Assembly: GCA_037893225.1 (NCBI GenBank)
Contig: JAZGUH010000719.1
Coordinates: 124,001-188,000 of the forward strand
Origin: Hippasteria phrygiana
Lineage: Eukaryota > Echinodermata > Asteroidea > Valvatida > Goniasteridae
Direction: 5' to 3'
DNA length: 64,000 bases
Shown one piece after another: positions 1 to 11,762 of the stretch (its first letter is position 1; each line of letters begins with the position of its first letter). The notes beneath the pieces were generated by a model. The model was given only the letters and a program-made list of their open reading frames with translations. It had not been told where the DNA came from and did not search any database. The translations under genes and the position numbers were made by a program.

Positions 1-2279
1 CGTCCGGTCCAAGAACCGGCCCAGAGCCCCTGGGACTTCTGAATGTTTAGACATGCAGCAGAGGATTTTGCGAAGAGGCCGTAGGCCTCTTCGACTGCTT
101 GGAAGCCCGGATCGGAGGTGACAAAGACCGTTATGTCGTCTGCGTATGCCGACACAGCGCACGAAAAATCCGTATTAGGAATATGAAAAGCCTGGTCGGC
201 TAATTTCTTGCTAAGATTAATTAAGAGGGGTTCTATGGCTAATGAATAGAGCAGCCCCGAGAGCGGGCATCCCTGACGTATCCCCTTCTCAAATGAGAAG
301 GGGGCCGTCAGGGAGCCACACACTTTGACGAGGCTCTCGGCGCCGCCGTACAGAATTTGCAAGTAGGAAATAAATGTTTTCCCAAAGCCCATGGCTCCCA
401 TGGTGTCGAACAAATAGCCGTGATCAACGTTGTCGAAAGCCTTTTTCTGGTCCAAGTTGATCACGGCGAGGGGGGTGTCGTTAAGGTTAGAAAAAGAAAT
501 TATATCACGAATGAGATTTAAATTATCAAAAATATAACGCCCAGGGACACAGTAGCTTTGGTCTTCACCAACGACGCTGCCAATGCACTGCCTCAGTCTA
601 TTTGCAAGCAACTTGGCAAAGATTTTATAGTCGGTGTTGAGAAGGGAGACCGGGCGCCAATTGGCAATGTCGGCCAGGTCCCCCTTCTTGGGAAGCAGAG
701 TGATGACTGCTTTCCGGAAGGAATGGGGTAAGGAACCAGAATGAATAGAAGATTCGAGAACTGAGAGAAAGTCATTTTTCAGGACGGGCCAGAAAGATTG
801 GAAAAATTCTGATGCGAGGCCGTCTAGTCCGGGTGTTTTATCTTTGCCAAGTTGCTTGACGGCGAACTCGAGCTCTTCAATAGAAACAGGACGATCAAGG
901 TCCTCTGAATCTTCGGAGTCGAGCTCGCTGACATCTTTTAATAGCTGATTTAGGGCGCTCTTGTCAGTGGGGACTCGGCTATAGAGATTTTTGTAAAAGT
1001 CACGAATGTGCGTTTTAATTTCAGAGGGATTCTCGGAGATAGTTCCAGAATGCAAGCGGATATGAGAGATGTGTTTAGATTGAGAATTTGATTTTTCTAG
1101 ATTGAAGAAGTAGGTGGAGCACGAGTCAGTTTCGTTAAGATGTTTAAAACGAGATCTGACAAGAGCGCCCTCAGCCTCGGTTTTCAGAAGAAAATTTAAG
1201 CGATTCCTCTGCTCGGCTAGAATTTCCCGAGTTTGGGGTGTTAAGTCCGGCGCAGACTGAATCTCATCGATTTTACGATTTATTTCAAGGAAAGCCTGGC
1301 GTTTTTCTTTGGCGAGTTTCGAGCCGTACATTTGACTAAGAGATTTAATGTGCAACTTTCCAAAATCCCACCAAGCGGCGAGATTCGGAAAGTCGCACTT
1401 TTGTTCTCTCCATTCTACCCAGAATTGAATAATGATTTCACGGTAATTGTTGTCTCCGAGGAGCAAGTTATTGAAATGCCAATAGGCGCTGCTCCTTGGA
1501 GTGTGCAAGGGAATTTTAATTGTTAGGGTAACAGCGCTGTGGTCGGAGAGAGAACAAGGGAGAATAGAACAGGTGCGAATGGAAGAAATGAGATTAGGAG
1601 GGACATACAAGCGATCCAACCTGGCTTTGGAAACCCCGCATAGTTTAGCGGGATTATTCGGAAGCCAGGTGAATTTTTGTTCGAGGGGATTCAGTCTGCG
1701 CTAGGCGTCACAAAGAGACAATGCATTGACAGCGCCTTTGAGAGCCATGGCAACTTTGGGTCTGCGCTCGATCGGCGTACGCAGACGATCAATGGCCGGA
1801 TTTTCAGTACAATTAAAGTCACCTCCGATCACAATGACACCGTCACCGCAGCCGGAACAGTGGTCCAGTAATTGATCGATGGCCAGGAGAGCGTTTTTAT
1901 CTAGTTGGGGAATAAGGGTGTTATAAATATGGTAAAACATATTATTGAATTTAATTTTAGTATAAATAATATGCCCCTTGTAGATGGAGCAGGATGAAAT
2001 AATTTCAATATTACTGTTGTTGTTTCTAACAAGAGTAGTTACTCCCGTGCTTTTAGGCCCGGGAGAACAAAAGGGGGAGTAGGACCACATGTTCCAGCAG
2101 GGGCTGTTTTCATTTAAATTATAGGTTTCTTGTAAAAGAACTATGTCTGGGTTAGAGGCAATTTGATCGATATATATTTGAAAAGAATTATTTGGGATAG
2201 TTGCGGAGCAACCCCCGGTGTTGAGAGTCAGCAGTGACAGTGTCATTGCTAGGGCGGGCAAAAAGCTACAAAAATCCAT
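1..2279 (-). pseudogene. LINE-A ORF2: apurinic-like endonuclease and reverse transcriptase, one internal stop
   Basis: ORF2 would nick the target DNA and reverse transcribe the element RNA. It opens at ATG 2277-2279, about 20 bases after the ORF1 stop. The endonuclease motifs are in order: TLNTGG near the start, LLQETY, then VIVIGGDFNCTENP. A TAG at 1701-1703 interrupts the frame; the same position in copy B reads tryptophan (CDAWRR). Reading on leftwards, the frame stays open to the window edge wherever I checked it. It contains the RT signature RQGCPLSGLLYS (about 250-290) and the catalytic YADD (about 145). The WWDFGKL-type linker between the two domains is typical of the Tx1 clade. The C-terminal part is cut off by the window edge. 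Confidence 0.8.
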
Positions 2280-2298
2280 AAATTAAAGGAGAAAAGAA

Positions 2299-3983
2299 TT
2301 ATTTATCTAAGGTAGCGACAAGTTTGGAAATCCTCTGCTGCATGTTTCTCTGCAGAAGGGGATTGCTTCGCAGAGGTTTGAGTTGTTTGACCAGCCCAGG
2401 AATATTAGATGTGAATTTTCTTGCAATCTGGACTGGTCTCTTTCTGGATTTAACCGAAGACAGGAATTTGATTAGTGATGATTGCGATAGGGGGCCTTTG
2501 GTTAGTGGGAGGACTTCAGATGGAAGGTCTTCGTCCGTCTGAGTGTCCTCCCAGGTTACGGAGTCGGTGTCGGCCTCGCCCGCGGTGGACGCCGGGGACG
2601 AGGGCATGGGGGTTTGGGAACCACCGAGGGGGGTGGGTGGGATGGAGGGCTGGGAGTTTAGGGCTTGGGTGAGGGTGGGCGAGACCGTCGACATAGGGCT
2701 CTGTTGTTTCTTGGCCAGTTTTCTGCGGGGGGAGGGTGAATTGAGAGGGATGAGTTTGGGGGAGTCGGAGACTGGAGTGGGGGAAGTCTGTTTACGCTTG
2801 GAGACAACATCGGAAAATGATCTAGAGAGTGGATGGGGAGACCCCCATATCGACGGCAACTCGGGAGGATTAGAGGGAGGGTTGGTAGGGGGAGCCCGGA
2901 CCCCGCCCCCGCCGGGGGTGCGCGCTGCAGCCGCGGTGCCCGAAGTGGGCGTGCTCGGATCCGCCGTACTAGACGGGGGACCGGCGTAGCCCCACGATGA
3001 CCGGGGACCCGCGTAGCCCCACGATGACCGGGGACCCGCGTAGCCAGAGGCCGTGGCGGAGGGGGGCGCGCGCTCAGCGGCTCCGGGCCGGGGCCCCTGA
3101 GGGCCCCCGCCCGAGGAATGGGACGGCGCGGCGGTCGGGGCCTCCGACCGACGAGCCGACCCTGCAGGCGCAGGGGAGGCGGGGCCAGGCGGGTCGGGTT
3201 TAGATCGTTTGGGTGGGTGTTTGGGGTCGGATTTGGAGGTGGGTTTGACAAAGACGGGAGGGGGGTTGAGGGGGTTGGTATTGGCCCTGTCACCGTCGTC
3301 CCCGCGGGCGGGCTGCTGCTTCTTGCAGGCTCTACTGATGTGACCGAATTCGCCGCAATTGAAGCAGCGCACCGACTCCGTGGATAAAAATATTCTGTAA
3401 TTAGTGCCGGAATGGTTGAAATTGATGTGGTCAGGAGGGGTAACATTGGGATTGAGTAGGATTTGTACCTGTCTTCGGAAGCTCATGATGTGAGTTAGGT
3501 TTTTGTTTTTGAGTCCCAGGGGAATGGGCCGGATCTGGGACACCACCTTACAAAAGGACGACAGGTTGGCTGCAATGACTCCGTTCGGAATTTCGGGGTA
3601 GACATTTGAAAGTGTAAGCCGGGTGGTAGGACGAACTAGTGGAGTCAGCTCGAGAAAGGAGCCATCGTACGCTAGTCCCTGTAGTTGGACAGCGTCGACG
3701 ACTGCCTCTCTCGAGCTGAGGTAGATGGCAATGCGGCCATTAGAGATTCTTGAGGCTGAGATTATTTGTTTAGGATCAATGTTTTTTTGTAATAAGAGTC
3801 CATCTAGGATTGAACGGAGACATTGTCAGCCGCCCTGAAACAGACTCCATTGTTACGGGTCACATAGCGAAACGGTTCATGAACCTCAACAATAGGCTTA
3901 GAAGGCCCAGCCGAGGGCACGCTCGCCCCAGTCGAGGGTGCGCTCGGCTGAGCCTTTTCAGGTGGTTTCGCTTGACTGGTCAT
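2299..3983 (-). pseudogene. LINE-A ORF1: RNA-binding protein with CCHC zinc knuckle, one frameshift
   Basis: ORF1 protein of the LINE, expected to coat the element RNA. I take the start as the ATG at 3981-3983 (MTSQAKPPEKAQPS). The frame shifts near 3805-3825, after which it runs open to the stop at 2299-2301. The middle part has a fold-like segment (ISNGRIAIYLSSREAVVDA, then LTLSNVYPEIPNGVIA) resembling the RRM-like region of other Tx1 ORF1 proteins. It is followed by a zinc knuckle CFNCGEFGHISRAC. A long low-complexity Pro/Ser/Ala region follows, including tandem GYAGPRSSW units encoded by 24-base repeats at about 2980-3045. A conserved basic C-terminus (RKRPVQIARKFTSNIPGL) is shared with copy B. 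Length is about 560 residues if the frameshift is bridged. Confidence 0.75.
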
Positions 3984-4230
3984 GGTGACCAGCCAGAACG
4001 AAAAAAACAACGAAATGAGACACAAAATGATGTTAAAATTCTCTAAAATGACAAAACCCGACAAAAGGAGGAGGGTCTAGTAGGACCTATAAGGGAAACC
4101 AAATACAACAGTATAAAAACTAGGACCAACCACGGTCTAAAAAGCTAGATTTTCTTACTTTTTCCGGAGCTCGAGAAAAACACGACCTGACCTGAGTAGA
4201 AGGGGAGAAAGAAATAAATAAAAGAAAGAA

Positions 4231-4275
4231 ATGCGACGATCACAATATACCAGCCTGCTTCGCAAGGCTGATATA
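4231..4275 (+). repeat. Hairpin tail module (CACAATATACC, stem, TTCG loop)
   Basis: A short module of the form CACAATATAC + CAGCC-TGCTTCGCA-AGGCTG hairpin + ATATA, preceded by a GAAA-rich stretch. The same module occurs at 5382-5419 and 12842-12882, and a variant with compensating stem bases at 5321-5357. It abuts the 5' end of LINE-A. Confidence 0.75.
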
Positions 4276-4329
4276 ACTAGAGCAGGATGTGTGTGCTTCA
4301 CGAAGCACAAATATCAGCCGGTTGTCCGT

Positions 4330-5260
4330 AGGTCACCAGACAATAACTATATTGCTGACCACTAGGCGAACTTTGCCCTCAATCTTCAAACCCCCACATA
4401 TTCGGCACTCGACACAGGTTTAGCTGAGCAAATGTTGCCGAAATCGATTCAAAAGGTGTGGGAAAAGAACCATGTTGCATGTTTATCAGAAAATGACCCC
4501 TGCTGACCACCAGGTGACCTTTGACATAAATCCGCAATGACCCGATCAGAAGCTTTCGACATCGGTGTAATGGCTCAACTGTGGCTGAAATCAAATGAAA
4601 AAAGTGACAACAGTGCAATTTAGCATGTATTCCAGAGAATGACCCCTACTGACCACTGGCTGACCTTTGACCTTAATCTGCAAAGACACCATATCAGGTG
4701 CTCTCAACAGAGGTGTAACTGACCATGTGTAGATTAAATCAATTCAAAATGTGGGAAAAGAAGCATTTTCCGTGTTTTTCATAAAAAAATGACCACTGCT
4801 GACCACTAGGTGACCTTTGACCTAAATCTGCAATCAACGCATATAGGACTGGCAACAAGGTTATAACTGACCAAGTGTGATTGAAATCGTTTGACAAAAT
4901 GTGGGAAAAGAGCAAATTTTGCACATTTTCCAGAAAATGACCGCTTCTGACCACTGAGTGACCTTTGTCCGAAATATACTAACACCCCACATGGGGCTTT
5001 GGCAAAGGATGCATGTGACCAAATATGGCTAAAATCGACTGAAGAATGCGGCAGAAGAAGCGTTTCACTTATTTCAATGAAATGACCCCTAGTGACCACT
5101 AGGTGACGTTTGGCCAAATTCTGTGTACAACTTTTATGAGGCTTGGTGTAGGGATGCGACTGACCAAGTTTGGCCTTCATCGGATGAAGACTGTGGGAGA
5201 AGAAGCATTTTGTAAATTTCAATAAAATTTCAATTTCATTGAAATTGGCCAAAGGGTTTG
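4330..5260 (+). repeat. Tandem array of six ~148-bp units carrying TGACCTTTGACC-like motifs
   Basis: Six diverged units with near-constant phase. The TGACCTTTGACC-like core starts at 4367, 4515, 4661, 4811, 4959 and 5104, giving spacings of 148, 146, 150, 148 and 145. Each unit reads roughly: AAATGACCCCTGCTGACCAC, then AGGTGACCTTTGACCT, then a variable AT-rich part and TGTGGGAAAAGAAGCATTTT. Open frames on the minus strand across it only reflect the repeat and are not genes. The array is followed by a GA-rich tract and hairpin tail modules. Confidence 0.85.
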
Positions 5261-5320
5261 CCAGTTATAGCAATGTATAGCTCATGGTGAGAAAGAAGAA
5301 GAAGACGAAGATACAGAAGG

Positions 5321-5419
5321 ACCACAATATATTAGCGTGCTTCGCACGGCTGATATAAAGAAAGAAAGAAAGAAATGCTACGATCACAATATACCAGCCT
5401 GCTTCGCAAGGCTGATATA
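5321..5419 (+). repeat. Two hairpin tail modules joined by a GAAA tract
   Basis: Two copies of the ACAATATA-stem-TTCGCA-stem-ATATAAAG module (5321-5357 and 5382-5419) are separated by (AAAG)n. The stem bases differ (GCGTGC/GCACGGC versus CAGCCTG/AAGGCTG), yet both can pair. This is the intact version of the site into which LINE-B is inserted: its left half abuts the LINE-B 3' end at about 5419. Confidence 0.75.
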
Positions 5420-6259
5420 AAGACTTTGACTTTTCAAAATAAAAAAATTAAAAAAAAATTAAAAATAAATTATTTCAATTGAAACAAGTACAGTGAATAT
5501 TAAGCGAAATATATACAATGTAAATAATATACAAATAAAAGGATGATAAACGGAAACTCATACAAATGTTTATGGTAAAGTAAACACAACAAATAATACA
5601 ATAGGAAAACCAATAATTCACAAACTTTACTTTAAAGATACAATACACACATGTGTATTCATAAATTACACAATTTTATTTGAAATTACTTATAAATAAT
5701 ACACAAAGTAAATTGTCATTATAAATAACCACAGGAAAAGAGAAAATTCACAATTCACAAATTTTGAAAAATACTCCATTATTAATAGAAAAAAAAAATA
5801 AATCGATATTATTGAGGAGGGTAGAGGAAGGCAGAAAAAGGGGATCCTGTACGGCCGGGGAAACAGCACGATTTTGGCTGACCCCGCCGAGGATCCCCGG
5901 GGAGGAGCCACCAGAAAACTGGGTGTGGGCCATATGGCCCACTCCGGCGGCTCCCAAAGGGATAGGCGAAAGAAAAAGAAGGGAGAGAAAGGGGTAGGGT
6001 CCTGGATGGACCCTGGGAGGGGGAGGGTGGACCGAGAGGGGTCAGAGAGGTGGGGAGGGGGGGAACAACCATGTCACAATTATACAAATTGGGGACATAA
6101 ATTGTAAATGGTAGAGGGGGAACAAAAAGGAGAGAAGGGGCTAGGTCCAGCCCAAGACCCAGTGGCAGAGCCGTAACACGTCACACCTAAGCTAAGGCGA
6201 ACAGCTATCCAGGACTCGGGCTAGTGACCCCACCTCCTCAAAAAGTAGATCAAACCAAT
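5420..6259 (-). other. LINE-B 3' untranslated region
   Basis: From the ORF2 stop (6260-6262) to the 3' end this stretch has no coding pattern. The 5420-5800 part is very AT-rich. The 5810-6180 part is purine-rich on the plus strand (pyrimidine-rich in the element RNA) with long G runs around 6000-6065 and 6110-6140. Apparent small ORFs here are chance reads through low-complexity sequence. Confidence 0.6.
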
Positions 6260-6721
6260 TTATTTAGAAAAGCCAAGTAAGAATATTGTTATTACATGTG
6301 AGGAGGGCATTATTAATCGACCATTTATCGACCATATTATCCGACATTTTGTAAAAGGTAAATTCAATGAGTATTTTGTTTTTAAAGAGGAACTAAAACG
6401 GTAAAAAAAATTTTGACTTTTTGGACTTTTCCGACAGTTTAAATACTCTTTTAACTGATGGAGATTAGTTTGCAGACGAGAGAAATTTTTTTATAAAAAA
6501 AAAAAGGGTTGTTATTCTGAACCATTTATCCTGTTTCGCGAAAGCTCATTATGTATGTTAAATGTATGTACGTGACCCGTGACGTACACGTGTAGAGTCG
6601 GTTGATGCTACAGCCGAACACTATGCATGTACGTACGTGGAGTTGATGCTGCTGAAGAGTTTTTGTCGACCTAACTCCTCCGTTTTCCCGTCTATTTTGT
6701 CTAATTTTGATATTATTTCAG

Positions 6722-7060
6722 TATGAGCATGGATCTGAGATAATCATTATGCCTCAATCGTGTGTAGTTGGGGGTTACACGAGGAACAGCGACAAAAACC
6801 CTGACCCAACCTTACTGCGATTCCCAGTGCTGAATGGAGCTCAAAGGCGACAGTGGGTCCGCTTTGTAGACAATACAATATCTGATTTTGGGCTGTCGAA
6901 ATGGTCGAAAATATGTGCAGAACATTTCGCCAAAGACTGTATAGATGATAGTGTTAGTATGAAAACTCAGCTGGGTTTGAAGGCACAATTCCGTTTGAAG
7001 GATGGAGCCATTCCAACTCTAAAAGCACCGAGCATTCCAATCGTGTCCCGGACTCACGCG
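6722..7060 (+). pseudogene. THAP zinc-finger exon inside the TTAA element, one metal ligand lost
   Basis: A good splice acceptor (TATTATTTCAG, ending 6721) is followed by ATG 6749-6751 and a THAP domain of about 90 residues: MPQSCVVGGYTRN, LLRFPVL, RRQWVRFV, KWSKICAEHF, then the closing AIPTL box. THAP domains bind DNA through a C2CH zinc site. Here the second ligand expected in the CVVGGY stretch is Tyr (TAC) where Cys would be expected, while the later CAEH pair is intact, so the finger is probably broken. No catalytic domain follows; sequence after about 7060 looks non-coding. It may be a remnant of the element's accessory or transposase gene. Confidence 0.65.
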
Positions 7061-7195
7061 CACCAGCGCGACGATGTTAACTGCGGTTGCCGTCTCGAGC
7101 AGCCAGAGAGCCCCGGTCGTCTCCCTGTCCACGCTCGCTTGACTCAACATGCATTGTACACGCACGGTACCGCATGTATACGTACCTGCCGGATA

Positions 7196-7370
7196 TGAGG
7201 CAGCTTTTTTCACTCCGTATATTTTGTAGGATCCTATACTTCCTACAGTCCTACACCATTGAAATGTGCACAAAGTAAAAAGCAAAGACGGATACAGTGA
7301 ACCAGTTTTGTGTAGGACTGTAGGAAGTTGTAGGTCCTGCAGATGATGCATGGTGAAAAAAGCTGCCCCA
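7196..7370. mobile_element. Palindromic MITE nested in the THAP element
   Basis: 175 bp with inverted ends (TGAGGCAGCTTTTTTCAC at left, its near-complement at right) flanked by TA at 7194-7195 and 7371-7372. Inverted similarity extends through TACTTCCTACAGTCCTACAC. TA duplication suggests mobilisation by a Tc1/mariner-type transposase. Confidence 0.65.
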
Positions 7371-10300
7371 TATCGTGCTGCATATGACCGCATGCGCTGC
7401 ATGCGATGGAGTCTGGTACCTTATAACAGAAATTGTGTGTATAGTTCTGAGAAGGTGCGGGTCCTTATGAGGGCTGCATAATCAAAGTCGCCAGACTAGA
7501 GTATAGCATCAGCTCACACACAACTCACCGCGCAGGTCCCAATAAAAGCCGACTGCAAACAAAGGAAAGTATGACTCATAACTAGCTTTTCAGCAAGAAC
7601 AAGCCTACAACCCCAATTCTTAATGTGTCTCACAAAGATGTCAACACTTTAAAATATGTTTATCGTAGTGTTACTCCTGAATCATGAGCAAAAAGCACAG
7701 CAAGTAATACTAGCCTTAGACAAAAAAATACGTACAGACTCTACGTAAAACATTGTCGTATAATACAGTGACGTCATATGTTTCTACACGTGTACGTCAA
7801 TACTCGCGCGATACGGCACGCAGTTGACCTCGGCCTTTTCTGAATCGAGTCAAAGTGGCTCAGAAAGAAAAGGCTCAAAAACATTTTTTTTGATTTTTCA
7901 GAATCATGAAACTTGTTACATTAGTTTTGGGGAGGCATAAACTATCAGATAAGTCAAAAATGTCAAAAAAAAATTGGCGTTTTAGTTCCTCTTTAAGCGG
8001 TATTGCCAAATGGTCAAGGGATCTACGAAACGGGAAGTACGGTAGAGATAATAGATGACATTTTTGCAGCTGATGATGAGGAAGTTGGCTAAACGAACTG
8101 CCTCTTTTGTGCGTCCCTTAGCGTGCGGAATCAGTGCCCAGTAGAGATCAAAGGTGAGTTGTAGAGAGGGCAGAAGACGGTTGAGTAGCGATTGAAGCAG
8201 ACGGAGAGCTGGTTGTATAGCGGGACAGGTGATGAAGAGATGATGGATCGAGCCCTTCTCTCCGCACCATCCGCAGGTAGAAGAGATGTCCGGATTGAGA
8301 TGGTGGAGGACAGCAAGTGAGGGCAGAGAGTTATGAAATAACTTAAATTGAACATCGCCCTCTTTCTTGGAGGTAGGTAGCTGATAAATGTTCCTCCATT
8401 GAAGTTGAGTAGAAGGGTTGAGAAATTCCAAATCGTGCCAGTGAGAGGAGGAGAAGGAAGACAGATGATTTATCTCCTCGTTCAAAATGGCGTACAGAAT
8501 TTTGGATGGCGCGGAGAGTCCATTGTCGTAGGAGGGTAGATTGAACTGAACTGGACAGTCTGGAAGAACAGGAGATGTTTTGAAGATCAGAAGACGGTAT
8601 GATACATCCTTCCTCGAAGAAAAGCTTAGGAAATTGAAGGATGAGCGAAGAGCGGAGACGTTTAATGTCCAGATTTAGCAGGCGGAGAGAGGGAGGTCGT
8701 AGTCCTCGGAAAGAGGTGATGAAGGTAAGGGCTTCGATCCATCGGCCGGTGTTGAGATCCAGAAGATGGCGGACGAGGCTGGCTCCACACGCCGCGAGAC
8801 GCACGGGAGGCGGTCCCCCACCATCAGCTGTAACGCTCAAAAGAGGGCAGTTTAAGGGCAAATTGTAGACATGGTTGGGAGAATCAGGTTGTGTTTCGAT
8901 TCGAGGTCCGGACGCCGTCCAAGCACGCAAGAGTTCACTATGAAAAACAGGGATGCTAGTATAGAATTTCGGGTCAGTTTCAAGATGAAAAGATTAAAAT
9001 CAAAACCGAGTTTTTGGTATTGTTTAAAAAAGTGGCCGATTAGAAAAAAGGCGGGATGGGAATGGAGACTAAGAAATCGTTGGACTGTGGTGAGTCTAAA
9101 AGTGAACATGCGTGCTTGGAGGCAAACAAGACCCAATCCTCCTTTGGCGGGATGTTTATATAAGGTTTCCTTTGTTAGGTAGTGTCTCTTGTTGGACCAG
9201 ACGAAGTCGACAAGGGCATTCTGGAGTTCACTTAGGACATAAGCTGGAGGGGAGAGAACGGCCAGAGAATGGAAAATTTTGGAGGCGGCAAGTTGATTGG
9301 CAATTACAATTTTGCCTTTGAAGGAGAGGGCGTAAAAGAGACGGGACCAGGAGGAGAGAGTTTTGTTTAGTTTACTTTTGCATTTTCCCAATTTTGTTGG
9401 TCATATTTGTTTGACTTCCTAAGTGAACTCCGAGGAAGGGGCCGGAGACCTTCACTATTCCATGAAAAATGTAAGGGTTTGTCGCTTCGTCCGGTCCAAG
9501 AACCGGCCCAGAGACCCTGGGACTTCTGAGTGTTTAAACATGCAGCAGAGGATTTTGCGAAGAGGCCGTAGGCCTCTTCGACTGCTTTGAAACCCGGATC
9601 GGAAGTGACAAAAACCGTTATGTCGTCTGCGTATGCCGACACAGCGCACACAAAATAAGTATTAGGAATACGAAAAGCATGGTCGGCTAAAGGTTCAATT
9701 GCAATAGAATAGAGCAGCCCCGAGAGCGGGCATCCCTGACGTATCCCCTTCTCAAATGAGAAGGGGCCGTCAGGGTGCCACACACCTTGACAAGGCTCTC
9801 GGCGCCACCGTACAATATTTGAAGATAGGAAATGAATTTGTTCCCAAAGCCTATGGCTCTCAAAGTGTCAAAGAGATAGCCGTGATCAACGTTGTCAAAG
9901 GCCTTTTTTGGTCTAGGTTGATCACGGCTAGGAGGGTGTCGTGAAAATTTGAGTAAGAAATAACGTCACGAATTAGGTTGATATTGTCGTAGATGGAGCG
10001 ACCAGGGACACAATAACATTGGTCTTCGCCAACGACGCCGCCAATGCACTGCCTCAGTCTATTTGCAAGCAACTTGGCAAAGATTTTATAGTCAGTATTT
10101 AGAAGGGAGACCGGGCGCCAATTGGCAATGTCAGCCAGGTCCCCCTTCTTGGGAAGCAGAGTGATGACTGCTTTCCGGAGGGAATGGGGTAAGGAACCAG
10201 AATAAATAGAAGATTTGAGAACTGAGAGAAAATCATTTTTTTAGGACGGGCCAGAAAGATTGGAAAAATTCTGATGTGAGGCCGTCTAGTCCGGGTGTTT

Positions 10301-11762
10301 TATCTTTGCCAAGTTGCTTGACGGCGAACTCGAGCTCTTCAATAGACACAGGACAATCAAGGTCCTCTGAATCTTCGTAGTCGAGCTCGCTGACATCTTT
10401 TAATAGCTGATTGAGGGCGCTCTTGTCAGTGGGGACTCGGCTATAGAGATTTTTGTAAAAGTCGCGAATGTGCGTTTTAATTTCAGAGGGATTCTCGGAG
10501 ATAGTTCTAGAAGGCAAGCGGATATGGGAGATGTGTTTAGATTGAGAATTGGATTTTTCTAGATTGAAGAAGTAGGTGGAGCACGAGTCAGTTTTGTTAA
10601 GATGTTTAAAACGAGATCTGACAAGAGCGCCCTCAGCCTCGGTTTTCAGAAGAAAATTTAAGCGATTCCTCTGCTCGGCTAAGGTTTCCCGAGTTTGGGG
10701 TGTTAAGTCCGGCGCAGACTGAATCTCATCGATTTTACGGTATATTTCCAGGAAAGCCTGGCGTTTGTCTTTGGCGAGTTTCGAGCCGTACATTTGACTA
10801 AGAGATTTAATGTGCAACTTTCCGAAATCCCACCAAGCGGCGAGACTCGGAAAGTCGCACTTTTGTTCTCTCCATTCTACCCAGAATTGAATAATGATTT
10901 CACGGTAATTGTTGTCTCCGAGGAGCAAGTTATTGAAATGCCAATAGGCGCTGCTCCTCGGAGTGTGCAAGGGAATTTTAATTGTTAGTGTAACAGCACT
11001 GTGGTCGGAGAGAGAACAAGGGAGAATAGAACAGGTGTGAATGGAAGAAATGAGATTAGGAGGGACATAAAAGCGATCCAACCTGGCTTTGGAAACCCCG
11101 CATAGTTTAGCGGGATTATTCCGAAGCCAGGTGAATTTTTGTTCGAGGGGATTCAGTCTGCGCCAGGCGTCACAAAGAGACAATGCATTGACAGCGCCTT
11201 TGAGAGCCATGGAAACTTTGGGTCTGCGCTCGATCGGCATACACAGACGATCAATGGCCGGATTTTCAGTACAATTAAAGTCACCTCCGATCACAATGAC
11301 ACCCGTCACCGCAGCCGGAACAGTGGTCCAGTAATTGATTGATGGCCAGGAGAGCGTTTTTATCTAGTTGGGGAATGAGGGTGTTATAGATATGGTAAAA
11401 ATATTATTGAATTTAATTTTAGTATAAATAATATGCCCCTTATAGATGGAGCAGGATGAAATAATTTCAATATTATTGTTGTTGTTTTTAACAAGAGTAT
11501 AGTTACTCCCGTGCTTTTAGGCCCGGGAGAACAAAAGGGGGAGGAGGACCACATGTTCCAGCAGGGGCTGTTTTCATTTAAATTATAGGTTTCTTGTAAA
11601 AGAACTATGTCGGGGTTAGAGGCAATTTGATCGATATATATTTGAAAATAATTATTTTGGATAGGTGCGGAGCAGCCCCCGGTGTTGAGAGTCAGCAGTG
11701 ACAGTGTCATTGCTAGGGCGGGCAAAAAGCTACAAAAATCCATAAGTTAAAGGAGAAAACAA

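Larger units (their letters stand above)
1..4196 (-). mobile_element. Tx1-like LINE retrotransposon, copy A (runs off left edge)
   Basis: Non-LTR retrotransposon of the L1/Tx1 group on the minus strand with two reading frames: ORF1 (RNA-binding, CCHC knuckle) and ORF2 (endonuclease plus reverse transcriptase). The 5' end is placed at 4196, because copy B shares the sequence ending CCTGAG up to the same point (12816) and the two diverge beyond it. Just outside the 5' end lies a (GAAA)n-like tract followed by a CACAATATACC hairpin module, as at copy B. The 3' part of ORF2, the 3' UTR and the 3' end lie outside the window. The copy carries one nonsense codon in ORF2 and one frameshift in ORF1, so it is probably inactive although only lightly damaged. 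Confidence 0.85.
6386..7992 (+). mobile_element. TTAA-flanked THAP-domain DNA transposon (Kolobok-like), non-autonomous
   Basis: A 1607-bp element with terminal inverted repeats. Both ends read AGAGGAACTAAAACG, and similarity continues inwards (TTTTTTGAC, GACTTNTC, ATAGTTTA). Exact TTAA target duplications lie at 6382-6385 and 7993-7996. Excising the element and one TTAA rejoins the LINE-B ORF2 frame. Inside is a THAP zinc-finger exon (6749-7022) but no full transposase. TTAA target sites together with a THAP domain are known for the Kolobok superfamily; piggyBac also uses TTAA but its ends and proteins differ. The inner part carries a smaller MITE (7196-7370). Confidence 0.75.
6260..11743 (-). 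pseudogene. LINE-B ORF2: broken endonuclease/reverse transcriptase
   Basis: Same protein as LINE-A ORF2, now complete to its C-terminus but in pieces. The endonuclease start is at 11743 (TLSLLTLNTGG). Small indels near 11399 and 11300 shift the frame out and back. The frame then runs from 11309 to about 10235 (GVIVIGGDFNC, ARLDRFYV, WWDFGKLHIKSL, KTPGLDGLTSEFFQSFWP). Further frameshifts fall near 10240, near 9915 in the NLDQKKAFDNVDH-type motif, near 9770 (one C lost in a C run) and near 9370. The catalytic YADD is readable near 9630. The C-terminal cysteine/histidine region reads TCGWCGEKGSIHHLFITCP, and the frame is cut by the TTAA element at 7993. The original frame resumes at 6385 and stops at 6260-6262. 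Confidence 0.75.

Noticed and set aside
2324..3387. Plus-strand and alternative-frame proteins opposite LINE ORF1
   Set aside because: They are shadows of the GC-rich, proline-rich ORF1 coding region on the minus strand.
4379..5252. Several minus-strand proteins of 70-150 residues
   Set aside because: They translate the ~148-bp tandem units and contain no domain; similar words recur with the DNA period.
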